Part shown: positions 11,474 through 23,100 of the stretch, piece after piece | Position numbering within the stretch: position 1 is the first letter of the stretch | Layout of the letters: each line of letters starts with the position of its first letter | Source of the DNA: Symbiodinium natans | Lineage: Eukaryota; Sar; Dinophyceae; Suessiales; Symbiodiniaceae | Assembly: GCA_905221605.1 (NCBI GenBank) | Contig: CAJNDS010000102.1 | Span: 436,001 to 500,000 of the forward strand | Reading direction: 5' to 3' | DNA length: 64,000 nt | Notes under the pieces: model-generated | Told to the model about the DNA's origin: nothing | The model's input: the letters and a program-made list of their open reading frames with translations, nothing else | Databases searched by the model: none | Translations under genes and position numbers: made by a program

Positions 11474-11600
11474 CCCTAAACCCTAAACGCTAAACCCTAA
11501 ATGCTATAAACCCTAAACCCTAAACCCTAAACCCTAAACCCTAAACCCTAAACCCTAAACCCTACACCCTACACCCTACTCCCTACACCCTACACCCTCC
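11474..11600 (-). repeat. CCCTAAA array grading into CCCTACA
   Basis: CCCTAAA units switch to a run of CCCTACA units at the right end, so the variant is clustered rather than scattered. Confidence 0.9.
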
Positions 11601-11723
11601 CTCCACCTTGTCCACCGGAGTGGGCCCAGCCCGGCGAGCTGTGGGCCGCCTCCTCGTGGGCGCAAGGGCGCCCAGGAAGCCCAAGGCTCCGCAAGCCTCG
11701 CGTTTCTACGAAAGGATGTTTGG

Positions 11724-11960
11724 GTTTAGGGTTTAGGGTTTAGGGCTTAGGGCATAGGGCATAGGGCATAGGGTTTAGGGTTTAGGGTTTAGGGTTTAGG
11801 GTTCAGGGTTTTCTTTCCCTCCCGCACAGCTGGGGCGAATCCGCATCGCAGGGCTACGTCGGGTCCGAGGTGGTTTAGGGTTTAGGGTTTATAGGGTTAT
11901 AGGGTTTAGGGTTTAGGGCTTTTCCCTTAGGACTTAGGGCTTAGGGTTTAGGCTTCGCGG
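11724..11960 (+). repeat. TTTAGGG arrays with GGGCATA variant
   Basis: Two TTTAGGG blocks separated by a 60-base island. A tandem GGGCATA variant occurs at 11750-11775. Confidence 0.85.
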
Positions 11961-12825
11961 AAAATATCGAACACTTCTTGGGAGTTCAAGGGATCAGGGT
12001 AGGTTTTGTTCCTTTGCCACCGGCGCAACCGGACTCAGCAGGCAGCACTGACAAGAACGGCAAGGAGGAATATCATCCGGCGGTGCCCTAAACCCTAATC
12101 CCTAAACCCTAAAGCCCAAGGCAACTGCCGATTCTCCTGGTGCGTCACCTCTTGGGCTAGAACGGAAGGCTTTGGGCATTGGATCCTGCCTTCGGCATTC
12201 GTTGGCGGTCCCCAAATTCCCCAAACCCTGAACTCCAATGATCCCTATGCAGGTTCCGTGCCAAGCAGCAGCTGTGGGCTTCAGGCCTCTGCTGTATGCC
12301 TGCGAGGCCCGTGAGGCCTGGGGGCTGATCCTCGCCCTGCGCAAGGGATGCTGCAGCTCCTTCCTTGGCTGCTGAGGGGCAGCAGGGTAGTACAGGGGTC
12401 GGAGACTTCCCTTAGTACTCATACTATAACAACCCCCCCAAAACCCTAAACTTTAAACCCTCAACCCTGAACCCTATTCTACTTTACTAAAGCCCCTATC
12501 GTGGGAGCTTTTAAAGGGCCGAGAGGGGCTCCGGGTTCGTAGGGCAAGAGCACACGGCGGAGGGTTTACCCCCGATTTGGGCTTCCACAGCTACTCGGCA
12601 AGCTCTTCGAGCCCACTCTTTGCTTAAGAAGCCCGCCAAGACATTGAAAAACATTCTTCCTTACAAGGGTAATATATATATATATATATATTTCTCTCTC
12701 TCTCTCTCTCGCCCTGCCGTTACCCTGATGGGGATTGTTATCTTGGCTGTTTGGGGAAGTCTTAAGCAAAAAAACCTTATAGGGATTGCTATCTTTGCTG
12801 TTTGGGGGTTCTTCAGCAAATCGTA

Positions 12826-12930
12826 CCTTGGGGACGAAATGATCCCTAAAAGGGTTTATGGTTCATATACCTCAAGAGGAATTATAGTAGAGGGTATATG
12901 ACCCCAGTTTAGGGCTCCCCAAGGTACGAG
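12826..12930. mobile_element. CCTTGGGGAC hairpin element, copy B
   Basis: Left end CCTTGGGGACGAAATGATCC then AAAAGGGTTTATGGTTCAT; right end GGGTATATGACCCC...CTCCCCAAGG. It matches copy A at 10437 in order and spacing, and the arms are inverted repeats. Confidence 0.55.
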
Positions 12931-13262
12931 TAGGAACCGGAAATCGAATCGTCCGAAGCTCCCGAGTTGCAGCGCAGCACTGGGCAGCGTGTTGCCCACA
13001 AGCGCCGCCGCCATGGCTACGACGGCGACAATTTTAGGGTTTAGGGTTGTTCTTGGGTGGGTGAAAGTAGGGTGGATGTCAGAAGTTCTACACGGACCTA
13101 GGATATGAACATGCGCAAAGCAGCATCTGAAGCCGTTCAGCCCGAAGTCTTCTCGCCCGACCCAACGATTGACTACAGGCGGGCGGGTGACACCTGAAAG
13201 CAACCACTGCATGGTGATATGAAGCTGCGGGGGCTGTGTGAGCCTTCGGATAAGCCTCCCAT

Positions 13263-13658
13263 GTGCAAGGGGAGCTAGATCCTGGGATGTGGTCGGCTGG
13301 TCGACCAGATGCTATGCTGGACATAGTTGAGAAGAGAACGACTCCTGGAAAAAAAAATAAGAAGGCCCTCCAGCTGCTCTCTATTCGGAATGCTCGCTTC
13401 TTTTCAGGGCTCCTGCGGACTGAGTCTGTACAGCAGTGGGCAGCAACCAGTGCTTGGCTGTCCAAGCGGCACCCCAGGGAATATGAATCGGCCGACGTAT
13501 GGCTCATGACTCAACTTCCTAAGGCCATACCAACCCCCTGGGCGCCTCTTGAACTTGAACTTGTTCAAATTTCTCTTGACAGGATTGAAAACAATACGAA
13601 ACCACCATGTGGGCCTCTCTTGTCTGCATCGGACGAGAACCCCTTCCTAGACACGTGA
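13263..13658 (+). CDS. Possible plus-strand open frame, 131 codons
   Basis: An uninterrupted ATG-started frame with fairly protein-like composition (ARFFSGLLRTESVQQWAATS, EYESADVWLMTQLP, ELELVQISLDRIENN). No family recognised. The minus strand is also open in part, with a more antisense-like composition. No intron links seen. Confidence 0.3.
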   Translation: MQGELDPGMWSAGRPDAMLDIVEKRTTPGKKNKKALQLLSIRNARFFSGLLRTESVQQWAATSAWLSKRHPREYESADVWLMTQLPKAIPTPWAPLELELVQISLDRIENNTKPPCGPLLSASDENPFLDT

Positions 13659-14393
13659 ATCCGGGTTGGCTACCTTAAGCTGATAGACTGCAGTTCTAGG
13701 CTGCAAGCCTTATGAAGGGCACAAGGCTACCTTAAACTCGTACCCCCAAGATTGTACTTCTAAAGGTTTCCCTCAGTATACTGCCTACTAGCTACCTTAA
13801 AGGGATCTGCAAAAATTGTCCCCCGAACCCAAGGCTAGCACCTTAGGGGTGGAAGGTAGGAGTCCCTTGAACCCCATTCACGGCCCAGCCCACCCTAAAC
13901 CGTCGAAGCTGTCTTGGCTCTTGGCTATGCTCAAGGTTCGCATGGCAATAAGGATGCCTGGATGAATGGCAAACTACTCGTGCGTCGTCTTGCATCCCGA
14001 AGGTTGGGTCTGTGTCTCCGCAAATGCTCATGAAGCCTTGTCTGGGTCTTACGACCATGCTGTGGCTGCTTCATGGGGTTCCCATCTGTCGATGCCCACA
14101 ATGGGGCCGGCCCTTGGGCGCACTGCTCCAGTCTGTGCAAAACAAGGCAGTGCGGCGTGAAAGGCGGCAGTCCAACTCCCTGAACTTCTTCAGGCAAATG
14201 CGCTCGGTCGGCGTGTCACTTTCTCGCTCCAGCCCAAATCATGCTTGACCGCAACACATGAACAAAAACCAAACACTGAACCCCTACCAGTACCAACTCC
14301 CTAAACCTCCTACACCCTCTTTTTTTTGAGTAAACACCCTCAAGTCAGAAGTGCGTCAGGCAAAAAAAGGGCTTAAGAGGAGTTGTGCGCAGC

Positions 14394-17180
14394 TCAGCTG
14401 GAGGCATCCTCCAGGAAGAGCTGAGGGGAGGCGGCCGTGACCTGCAGGAAAAGGTTTAGGGTTTAGGGTTTAGGGTTTAGCGTTTGGGGTTTAGGGTTTA
14501 GGGTTTCTGCAAGGACTCTCTGCAGCAGCAGGCTTCACGCAGGGGTTCAGGGTTTAGGATTTAGGGTTTTAGGGTTTCGGGTTTAGGGTTCAACACAAGG
14601 TGGAAGGCTGGCACCCTCAACCCTGCCACTACAAGCCCTGTCGCTTGAGCCCTACAAGGTCCCCCCCCCCCGGCTCCGCCCAACCCCAAACCTTGTAGGG
14701 TTTAGGGTTTAGGGTTTAGGGTTTAGGGCCTAGGGCTTAGGGTTTATAACCTTTTCAACCAGAACCTTTTGCATCCAGGCCTCACGCCGGGCATCAACGA
14801 GACCCTAACCCCCAAAACCCTTCTAAACCCATAACCTCAAGACCCTAAACGGCCCTAAACCCATAACCCCTAGAAAGAAACACCTCAATCAGATCTTAAA
14901 TAATATATTTACTGCATTTTGCTATCTAACCCTAAACCCACTTTAAAAAAAAAAAAAAATCGGTCATGGCCACCCTCTGCACTTGCTCGTCTTTGATCAG
15001 CTCGCCGACCGGCTTCTCGTGCACGGTGGAGGCCATGATCAGCGAAGACCGCTCCTCTTGCGGGATGGGCTTAGGGGTTTAGGGTTCAGGGTTTAGGGGT
15101 TAGGGCTTAGGGTTTAGGGTTTGGGGTTTAGGGTTTAGGGTTTAGGGTTTAGGGTTTAGGGCTATTCGGGCCTTCTAATCCCCAGAAGCAACCCCGTAAA
15201 GGGCCTTTCTACGGCCTTAGAATCCCCAGAATCAACCCCATAAAGGGCCTTTTCTAAAAAGTTTTATGGGCTATGGGGGAAAACTCAGACCGCCCCAAGA
15301 GAGGTCTTAAAACAAAATACCACGGAAACCCTTTTTTGACCCCTGGGCTCTCTGAGCCATCGAGACCCTAAAACCAAAACCCTATGGGGTTTAGGGTTTA
15401 GGGGATAACTCCCTGGCCTCAGAGTTTGGGCGAGGATACCCTAAACCCTGTTTGAACCCGGCCCTAAGCCCGGTTTTTTCCATCTGGGCTGGGCGGGGAA
15501 TGCCAGAAAATTCAGCCCTAACCCTAAACCCTAAACCCCCTTGACATCCAGTGCACCAGCGTGCATCCTCAGGGTTCCTTGGACTTGGGGGGGGGGGGGG
15601 GGGGTTGGGGCTTCACAATGGCTCTTCAACGGATCGTGGTTCTCTTGGGGCTCTTGGGGGTCAAAGCCGGGTCGCCACTTTCGCAATGGGGTTGACGTTG
15701 TTCTGAATGACGGTCTCGGTGACGGTCTTGTCGAAGCAGTGGGTGGCAGCAATGACCACCTGCAAGTGATAGATGCTAAACCCTAAACCCTTTTTACGGC
15801 TAGGACTGCTGCACTGCCCTAAACCCTTTTAACCCCTGGGCTGAGGCCGGGACGCGCGTATCATCCATACACAGGCAGAAGAAAAGAACAACCGAAGCTC
15901 CCCATCAGCACTGGTGACTGCCAAGGAACTACACATTGGACAAGAGCACTGCCAAGCAAGGCAGGAACTTTCGTGCTACTGCCCTAAACCCTAAACCCTA
16001 AACCCTAAACGATGGACTACAGCAAGAAGGCTCGGCTGTAGCCCTGCTGTTTCTTAGACTGGCTTCTGTTTGGGCACCTTTTGTCGGATCTCACCCGACC
16101 ACAAAATTACTTCTCAAACTCCCCACTGCGCAAGCCTTGACCCATGCGGGCCAAGGTGCATGAAGGCTTGCGTGGGTCAGAGGCAAGGCCCCAGACTTCG
16201 TCAGGGCGTCTAAGAGGTCGAATGCAGCCTCCCACGCTTTTGGGGAATCTGCAGGGCTTTATCATGAAGATTTCGGACAGAATCCCTGAGAGTCCCCTCC
16301 ACGAAAGCATGCACGAGGGGTTGCGGATCGAATTCCGACCTAAGAGCCTTCATTTGCCTACGTCCGACTTGTGCCATGAGCTCCTGCATCCTACGGAAAC
16401 CCAGCCACCCGACAGCACTGGTTGCGACCTATATCACTCCTCCGTGTGGGGTTTAGGGTCATTGAGGTTCTGAGACATTCTGAGTATACGCCGGATCCCG
16501 AAACCAGCTGGGCCTCCCTTTCCGTCTTCTGCTCTGTCTTTGACAAGAATGACGTGGAAGGGCTTGCAAGCAACGCCTTTTGGGACTGCTTGGTCCACCT
16601 GCGACGCACGGGAGCAGCGTGTCATTTCAGAACGGCACCCTGAAGACATGGAGACTTGGCTGCATTGTTTAGGGTTCAGGGTTCAGGGTTTGACTCTGCA
16701 AAAGGTCTGGACACAGCCTAATCCCCTGTGTAACTTGTGTGACGAAGGTGATGATTCTCGCTCCCTTGTGTCGACCTTGCTTCTCCCTAAACCCTAAACC
16801 CCAACCCTAGACCCTAAACCCTAAACAATCGCGATAAGGGCGCACCTCTCAGCCGCGCTGATGATCGTCGGTCGGAGGGAGTTGTCAGTGTCCAGCTTCT
16901 CAAACCGCTGATCCATCTGAGCAGGCACCTGTGTGTAGTCCCGGCTGCCCGAGGTGGCCCCTGTGGATCCTGCCTGGTCTGCGAACTGTTGGGAAGACTC
17001 TGGCACCTTCTGCTGCTGCGGCTGCTGCTGCGCCTGCTGCTGCTGCTGTTGCTGCTGAGGGGGCGGCGCTCCACCGGGTACAGGAGCCGGCGGCGGCGGG
17101 GCTGCAGCAGCGCACTCAGCCACGGCGCAATCGGCCCCGGGCATAGGCATCGCGGAGAATTGTATCGACTGCATTGCTGC
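14394..17180 (-). other. C-terminal exon block of the 14.4-23.7 kb gene
   Basis: Exon 17180-16846 carries a Pro/Ala-rich stretch, a polyglutamine tract (eight Q, then QQ-rich) and [17 protein letters not shown], ending at GTGCGC. Exon 16598-16505 gives [17 protein letters not shown]. Exon 16228-16160 gives [17 protein letters not shown] and ends at GC. Exon 15759-15679 gives [19 protein letters not shown]. Exon 15054-14974 gives [15 protein letters not shown] and [11 protein letters not shown]. Exon 14441-14394 gives [15 protein letters not shown] and stop. All five joins are in phase. The polyQ tract is the only low-complexity part. Confidence 0.85.
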
Positions 17181-20100
17181 CTCGGGGCAAGCCCCCCTAA
17201 GCCCTAAACCCCAAACCCTACACCCTATACCCTAAACCCCACATCTAGCTTCGGATGCATCTGCTCAACAACACTAACCGACCGCCCAAAGCGCCATCCG
17301 GTGAACTGGAGGGGGGAACCAACCGCAACCTGCAACATCTCCACCCCCGCAATCCCTCTAATCCCTCTAAACCCGCAAGTTCGGCCTTGCGAACCGCAAC
17401 CCAAGCCCTAACCGTAAACCCTAAACCCTAACCCCCAAACCTTAAACCCTAAACCCTAAACCCTTGCATAAAACTAAAACGAAAACAAAGAGAGGTGCCA
17501 GGATGCCATGGGAGGGGCCGGCACTGCCATAGGTCTTGACCTCGCCGAGCCTCTCATGCCCCCCTTGCCTTTGGGTCGGGGGGGGGGGGGTTTAGGGGTT
17601 TAGGGGTTCAGGGGTTTAGGGGTTTAGGGGTTTAGGGGTTTAGGGGTTTGGGGGTTTAGGGGTTTGGGGTTTAGGGTTTAGGGGTTTAGGGGTTTAGGGG
17701 TTTAGGGTTTGTTTAGGGGGTTTAGGGGTTTAGGGGTTAGGGGTTTAGGAAAAAAGGGGTTTGGGTTTAGGGGTTTGGGGTTTAGGGTTTTAGGGGTTTT
17801 AGGGGTTTTAGGGGTTTTAGGGTTTTAAGGGTTTTAGGGTTTTTAGGTTTTAGGGTTTTAGGGTTTTAGGGTTTTAGGGTTTTAGGGTTTTAGGGTTTTA
17901 GGGTTTTAGGGTTTTAGGGTTTTAGGGTTTTAGGGTTTTAGGGTTTTAGGGTTTTAGCGTTGTAGGGTTTTAGGGTTGTAGGGTTTAGGCTGGAGGTGGC
18001 GTTGAAGAGTTCTGAGCATGGCTTGTTTAGCCGTATACATCCCTAGACATCCGTAGACTGTAGGACCCGCCTATCTATGCTTTTTGTGCTGCTTGCGGGG
18101 GGGGATCCTCGAACTCTCTACCTACCCTACCTGGTTCAACAAGGGCGCTGCTGCGTTGAAGGTGGGCCACGCCTCCGGCTGCTCCACAGGGAGCCCTGGG
18201 CTGATTTGCAAAAGGATCGTCGTAGAGCACCTCCTGCTCCCGTGCTTGGATCTCCTCTTGCTTGGCGCCCTCCTGGGCCAAAAGGACGACGCGTGTAAGG
18301 TCGATGAAACAGCGAAAGGTTTGGTGCCCAAAGTTTACCTTCTACCCCTGCCCCCCCCCCCCCAAAAAAAAAAAAAAAAAATGAAAACCAAAAAACAAAA
18401 CCCCCAAAAAAACAAACAAACAAAAAAACTAAAATGCAACACCGTCAAGGCCAGTCTGCAGAAAACAAGCAACCCCCGTCAGTCTTGGCAGTCTGTTGCC
18501 GCAGATGCACTGCATCTGCCTTTTCTCTGTGGTACGCCGGGATCAAGTTTCATTTTTTCCAAGGGAGACAGCTCGGTTCAGGGTTTAGGGTCTAGGGTTT
18601 AGGGTTTAGGGTTTAGGGTTTAGGGTTTAGGGTGCGGGATTTCAGCCTCAAGTTCCACTTGCTTTGGCATTAGCTGACAGCAAAACCAATCCAAGCGGCA
18701 ATCATCTCATGCATCGCTTTCACATGTCCTTGCCATCTCAGAAGGCTGTGCTTGGGAGGCCATCTCTGGTACCCACCCAACCCTTTGCTCTACCCTACCC
18801 TACCCCACTCAATTTGTTAAGCCTCCAAAAGCCCTCAACCCTTTGAACTATACACCGTAACCTCCTCTAAGCCCTAACCCTCTGGTTGCCTTAAGTGCCT
18901 AAACCCTAAACCCTAAACCCTAAACCCTAAACCCCAAACCCCAAACCCTTAACCCTAAACCCCACACCCCTGCTTTGCCCTAAGAGCCGGGCCTTTCACG
19001 CGCTCCAGACGCTCAGCCGGGGTTGGGTTTACCATCTCCGCCTCCCCGGCTGTTGCGTCAAATGAGAGCCTCCGCAGTCACATTCTGTGGGGAACGTATG
19101 TATGTATTAGTAGATCTTGCCATAGTATATATATATATATGACACATATGTTATGTATATATATATATGACATATATCTAAACCCCGAATATTTTTAGTT
19201 TATTACATATGTATATACACATTCTCATATGGGGCGTCTGGGGGAAAAATAAGTTCGGAGGCTTACCCTCGCGCAAGCAAGGCAGCTGTGCGAAGAAATG
19301 GATCGAGTAGGTTCCAAGAAAGAACCCTAAACCCTAAACCCTAAACCCTAAACTCATGACTCAAGCCCACAGTCAGGTTCTCAATTTGCAAGTTTGAAAG
19401 TGGCGTCATCGCTTTGCGCTCAGAACGCAATCAAGACCTTCTTACTTCTTGGAGTTTTAGGCTAAGGGTTTTTCCAAAAAGGGCAGAAGCTCTCATGATT
19501 CCGGTGTCCAAGACGCTAGCTTGGGTGTTGGGGCGGTAATGTTGGACCCAGTTTAGTAGGGGCCTCCTGATTACAGTCAAATTGGCTGGGCAGACCAGGT
19601 TCCCCCACCACACTAGGTCCAACATGATATGGGTGAGGTGTTTAACGGAGAGACGATACCCGAAGCATCCAAGTGGCAGGTCGCTGGGGATCTGGTACCT
19701 TGGGGAAAGCAGCGTAGATGCTCAAAGCATCGGTCTTTTGTGGCTTCGATACCAGCACCCCATTTAAGCTTGCCTACACCGAGGGCCTCCCGGTCTCACA
19801 CCAAAAAGAGCACTCCTCCTAGTCGTTTTCTCTCTGTTTTTTATGTTCAGGTTCGTGGGGTGCTTCCGGGCCGCTTGATGAAGAGCTGCATGAGATCCTG
19901 CGTCAGCTTGATCTCCTTCGTGAGGCTGTCATCAGACAAATTCCTTGCTAGCCATGTGGGGTTTTCCGAAAATGGGGGATCCCCCCAACTAGTAGGATCC
20001 CCTTATGATATAGAGACCCCAATAAGGTACCCCTGATATCGTAAACCCCCACATTATAATAAGGGTGCCTTTTTGGTGCTACTTACTTTTCGAAGGGAAC

Positions 20101-23100
20101 CCATAGGTAAAAAAAAAAAAGATGAAAACGGGTACCAAGTACTCAGCTACCAAGATTCAGCACGCGCTCTAGCTGCGGCTTGATCTGCACCACGAGCACG
20201 CCGAATAGCGTTGACTCCAGCTGCATGGCGCGGAAGGCTTTCGCGAAGGCTTGCTGCTCTGGCGACAGAGACCTCGGGGCTTCAACCAGGAGAGGGCGCT
20301 TCAGGGTTTAGGGCTCCGAGAGGCTGCAGGGGAGCAACATCAGCCTCTACTCTGATCCACACCCTGAACACCCAAACTTACACCCTGCACCCGAAAAACC
20401 CTAAACCCTAAACCCTAAACCCCACAGCGCTTGCTACCGAGAGTCTCGATGGCATCTTTGAACTCCTTTGGGGTTGGGATCGTCGACAGATTCAGTGGAA
20501 TCGTCAACTCATCCTTGTTCCTTGCGTACGACTTGGGAATGCTCTCTGGTTTAGCTGCCGAAACTTGGGGTTTTAGGGTTTTGGGGTTTAGGGTTTAGGG
20601 TAACTGCTAAACCCTAAGACCCGTTTTCGAGCCCTAGAAGGCCCAGGGCTTAGGGTTTACTTAGTGTTTAGGGTTTAGAGTTTAGAACCCCCAAAATATT
20701 TTCACACTGCTGGCAGCGTGAGGCTCTGGATGATGGCCGCATACTTTGGGTCAAAGCTGGTCGCAGAAGCCACCCGTCCGATCCTTGAACTGCGTTCGAA
20801 TCCTAAACCCTAAACCTAAGCCCTAAGCCCTAAGCCCTAAGCCCTAAGCCCTAAACCCTAAGCCCTAAGCCCTAAGCCCTAAGCCCTAAGCCCTAAGCCC
20901 TAAGCCCTAAGCCCTAAGCCCTAAGCCCTAAGCCCTAAGCCCTAAGCCCCAAGCCCTAAACAAACCCTGAAACCTTGCTTGGGTCCTAATTATGAGGCCC
21001 TAGACATGTCCAAAGCCTGCAAGCCCTGGTCGCACTGCTGGCCCAGGGACGTGCGGATTCCAAACTGAAAAGCTCTGGGTTTGGGGTTTAACCCTAAACC
21101 CTGTAAACGCTCAAAACCCTCAAAACCCTAAAAACCAAAAAACCCTCAAAACCCTATAACCCTAGAAACCCTAGAAACCCTAGAAATCCTAGAAACCCTA
21201 TAAACCCTTTTGTTGAACCCGCGCTATGCAACTACCTGAGACCCTATAAACCCCATGAACCCTGAACTGGTTCCAAGTAGCAGCACGAGCATGGAGCTGA
21301 ACTGCCTGGCCTTGGAAAAGGGTTTAGGGTTCTATATAGGGCTTAGGGTCACTTGGAACGAAAACAGCATTTCACACACAGCCAAATGCTTCGCCCCCTG
21401 AACCCTGAACCCTAAACCCGAAACCCTAGAAAACGAGTGGGTTTACACGTAGGGCTGCAGTTCAGGGGGCGCTCTCTTTTGGGACTTTGCAGCGCCTTCC
21501 CTATCCTTCCCTTCGGTTCCCACGTAAACTGTGGGTTCCCCCCCCAAACCCAGCGCGGGCAGGCGGCGCGTGCCACCAAAGACAGCTGGCAACCAGATTG
21601 GCCAGAGAACCTCGGGGTCTCGGGGTCTTCCGGGTTATGGAGTGGTGTGTTTGCGCACCCTATGCACCCTGAAATGCCGCAAGTGCACCAGAATCCCCAA
21701 ATCCCACCCTGAACGCGAAGGCGTCACATATTGATCCTGGGCGCTGGTGCGAGAGCCATGCATGCAGGTGCCTCTCCCCACCGAAGGTGATGTTCGTGGA
21801 GGCGCTCAGCCTCTGTCAAAAGCTCGGCATTGCGACGGTGCGATGTTTCGGGTTCTCGTGCAGGTGATAGTGCAGATGGCAGCATCGCCACAAGCTTTAT
21901 GTTGACATGCAGCCGCATGATTTAGAGCAGGCAACACGAATGCGCATTTTCATGCTAGATATATATATATATATATGTGCATATATATATATATAACTGT
22001 ATGTATATACACACATAGATACATATGTCTATTTAATTCAAAGCCGGTCTGTACATGTCGCGCTCGCCAGGGCGCGGGAAAGTCATGGGTGCAGACTCTG
22101 CAGCGCTGGCCACCATGGTGACGATGGGACTCTTGATGTTGGAATCGCCACCAGGCCCAACGACGTCCTCCTCCTCAGTGAGCCAGTGATAAGATGGGAG
22201 TTAAAAGCTCTTTAAAGACCATAAAACATCATATAGCTGCTCTTAAACACCATAAACACATCATTCAAAAGCATTATAAACTGCTAGAAAGCCCACCCGA
22301 TCCTGACACCCCAACCCCAAGGCTTACATAGACCCGCTGGTTGCGAAAGTGGCGCGATGCTCAGTGTTCCCTCCGGGCTGTGCGTGTCGGAGCGGCGGAC
22401 AGAGAAGCACAGGGGCTTCGGCAGGAATGCCTCACACATGCATGGGTGTCGTGTCAGGTTCTGGATTTCACGCAGCTTAGTGAGTAGGTGCTCGGTTAGG
22501 ATTTAGGTGTTCTGTTGCTATTTTGCTGCAAGGATAGTTTAGGAGATTTGGGCTCAGGGCATTTCCGCATTTCGGTTTCGTTTCTCAGTCAGGGCTTGCT
22601 GGCTCGCACACCTGCACAACACAGTGATAGAGCTGCCTCCTCACGACCTTCGGCTTCGAAAAGCAGAGCCGAGAACGATGTAGAAACACAGCAAGCGCAA
22701 GACCCTGAACACTTTTGGGCAAAAGCCAGAGCCCTGATCCGCCCTAGTCCTTGGGTGTTCGTGGTTTTGGAGTATCTCCTAGCTGGACGGGGGTTTGGGG
22801 CTTCCACTCTCTTGGTTTCCGGTATGTCTTTTGAAGACAGTGACACTCACTCTCCCGCCCCCCCTCCACCAGAAAGAGATGGAAGCGGCAAGCACAAGCC
22901 GAACTTTGCGACAAACAGAAGCCTACCCTAAACCCTAACATTTTTTGCCACTGGATTGAAGGCAAGCCAGACTCCCATGCATCAAAAACCCTAAACCCGA
23001 AGACGCCAAGATCCCGCCTCGTGGAAGAGCTTCCGGTAGTGGAACCTTGCGGCCGCGAGGTTCCACAGGCTGGGAGCCCCCGATTTAGGGTTCGGGGCTT

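Noticed and set aside
14393-14453. Plus-strand exon with good acceptor and GTTTAG donor
   Set aside because: The minus strand here encodes the conserved terminal exon ([11 protein letters not shown], stop) joined in phase to the previous exon.
18462-18846. Plus-strand two-exon gene with an in-phase join across a TTTAGGG intron
   Set aside because: It overlaps the minus exon 18745-18697, which is fixed by the conserved gene, so the plus reading is probably a shadow.
19629-20036. 135-codon plus-strand open frame
   Set aside because: It is antisense to three conserved minus exons (19947-19872, 19698-19678 and their introns).
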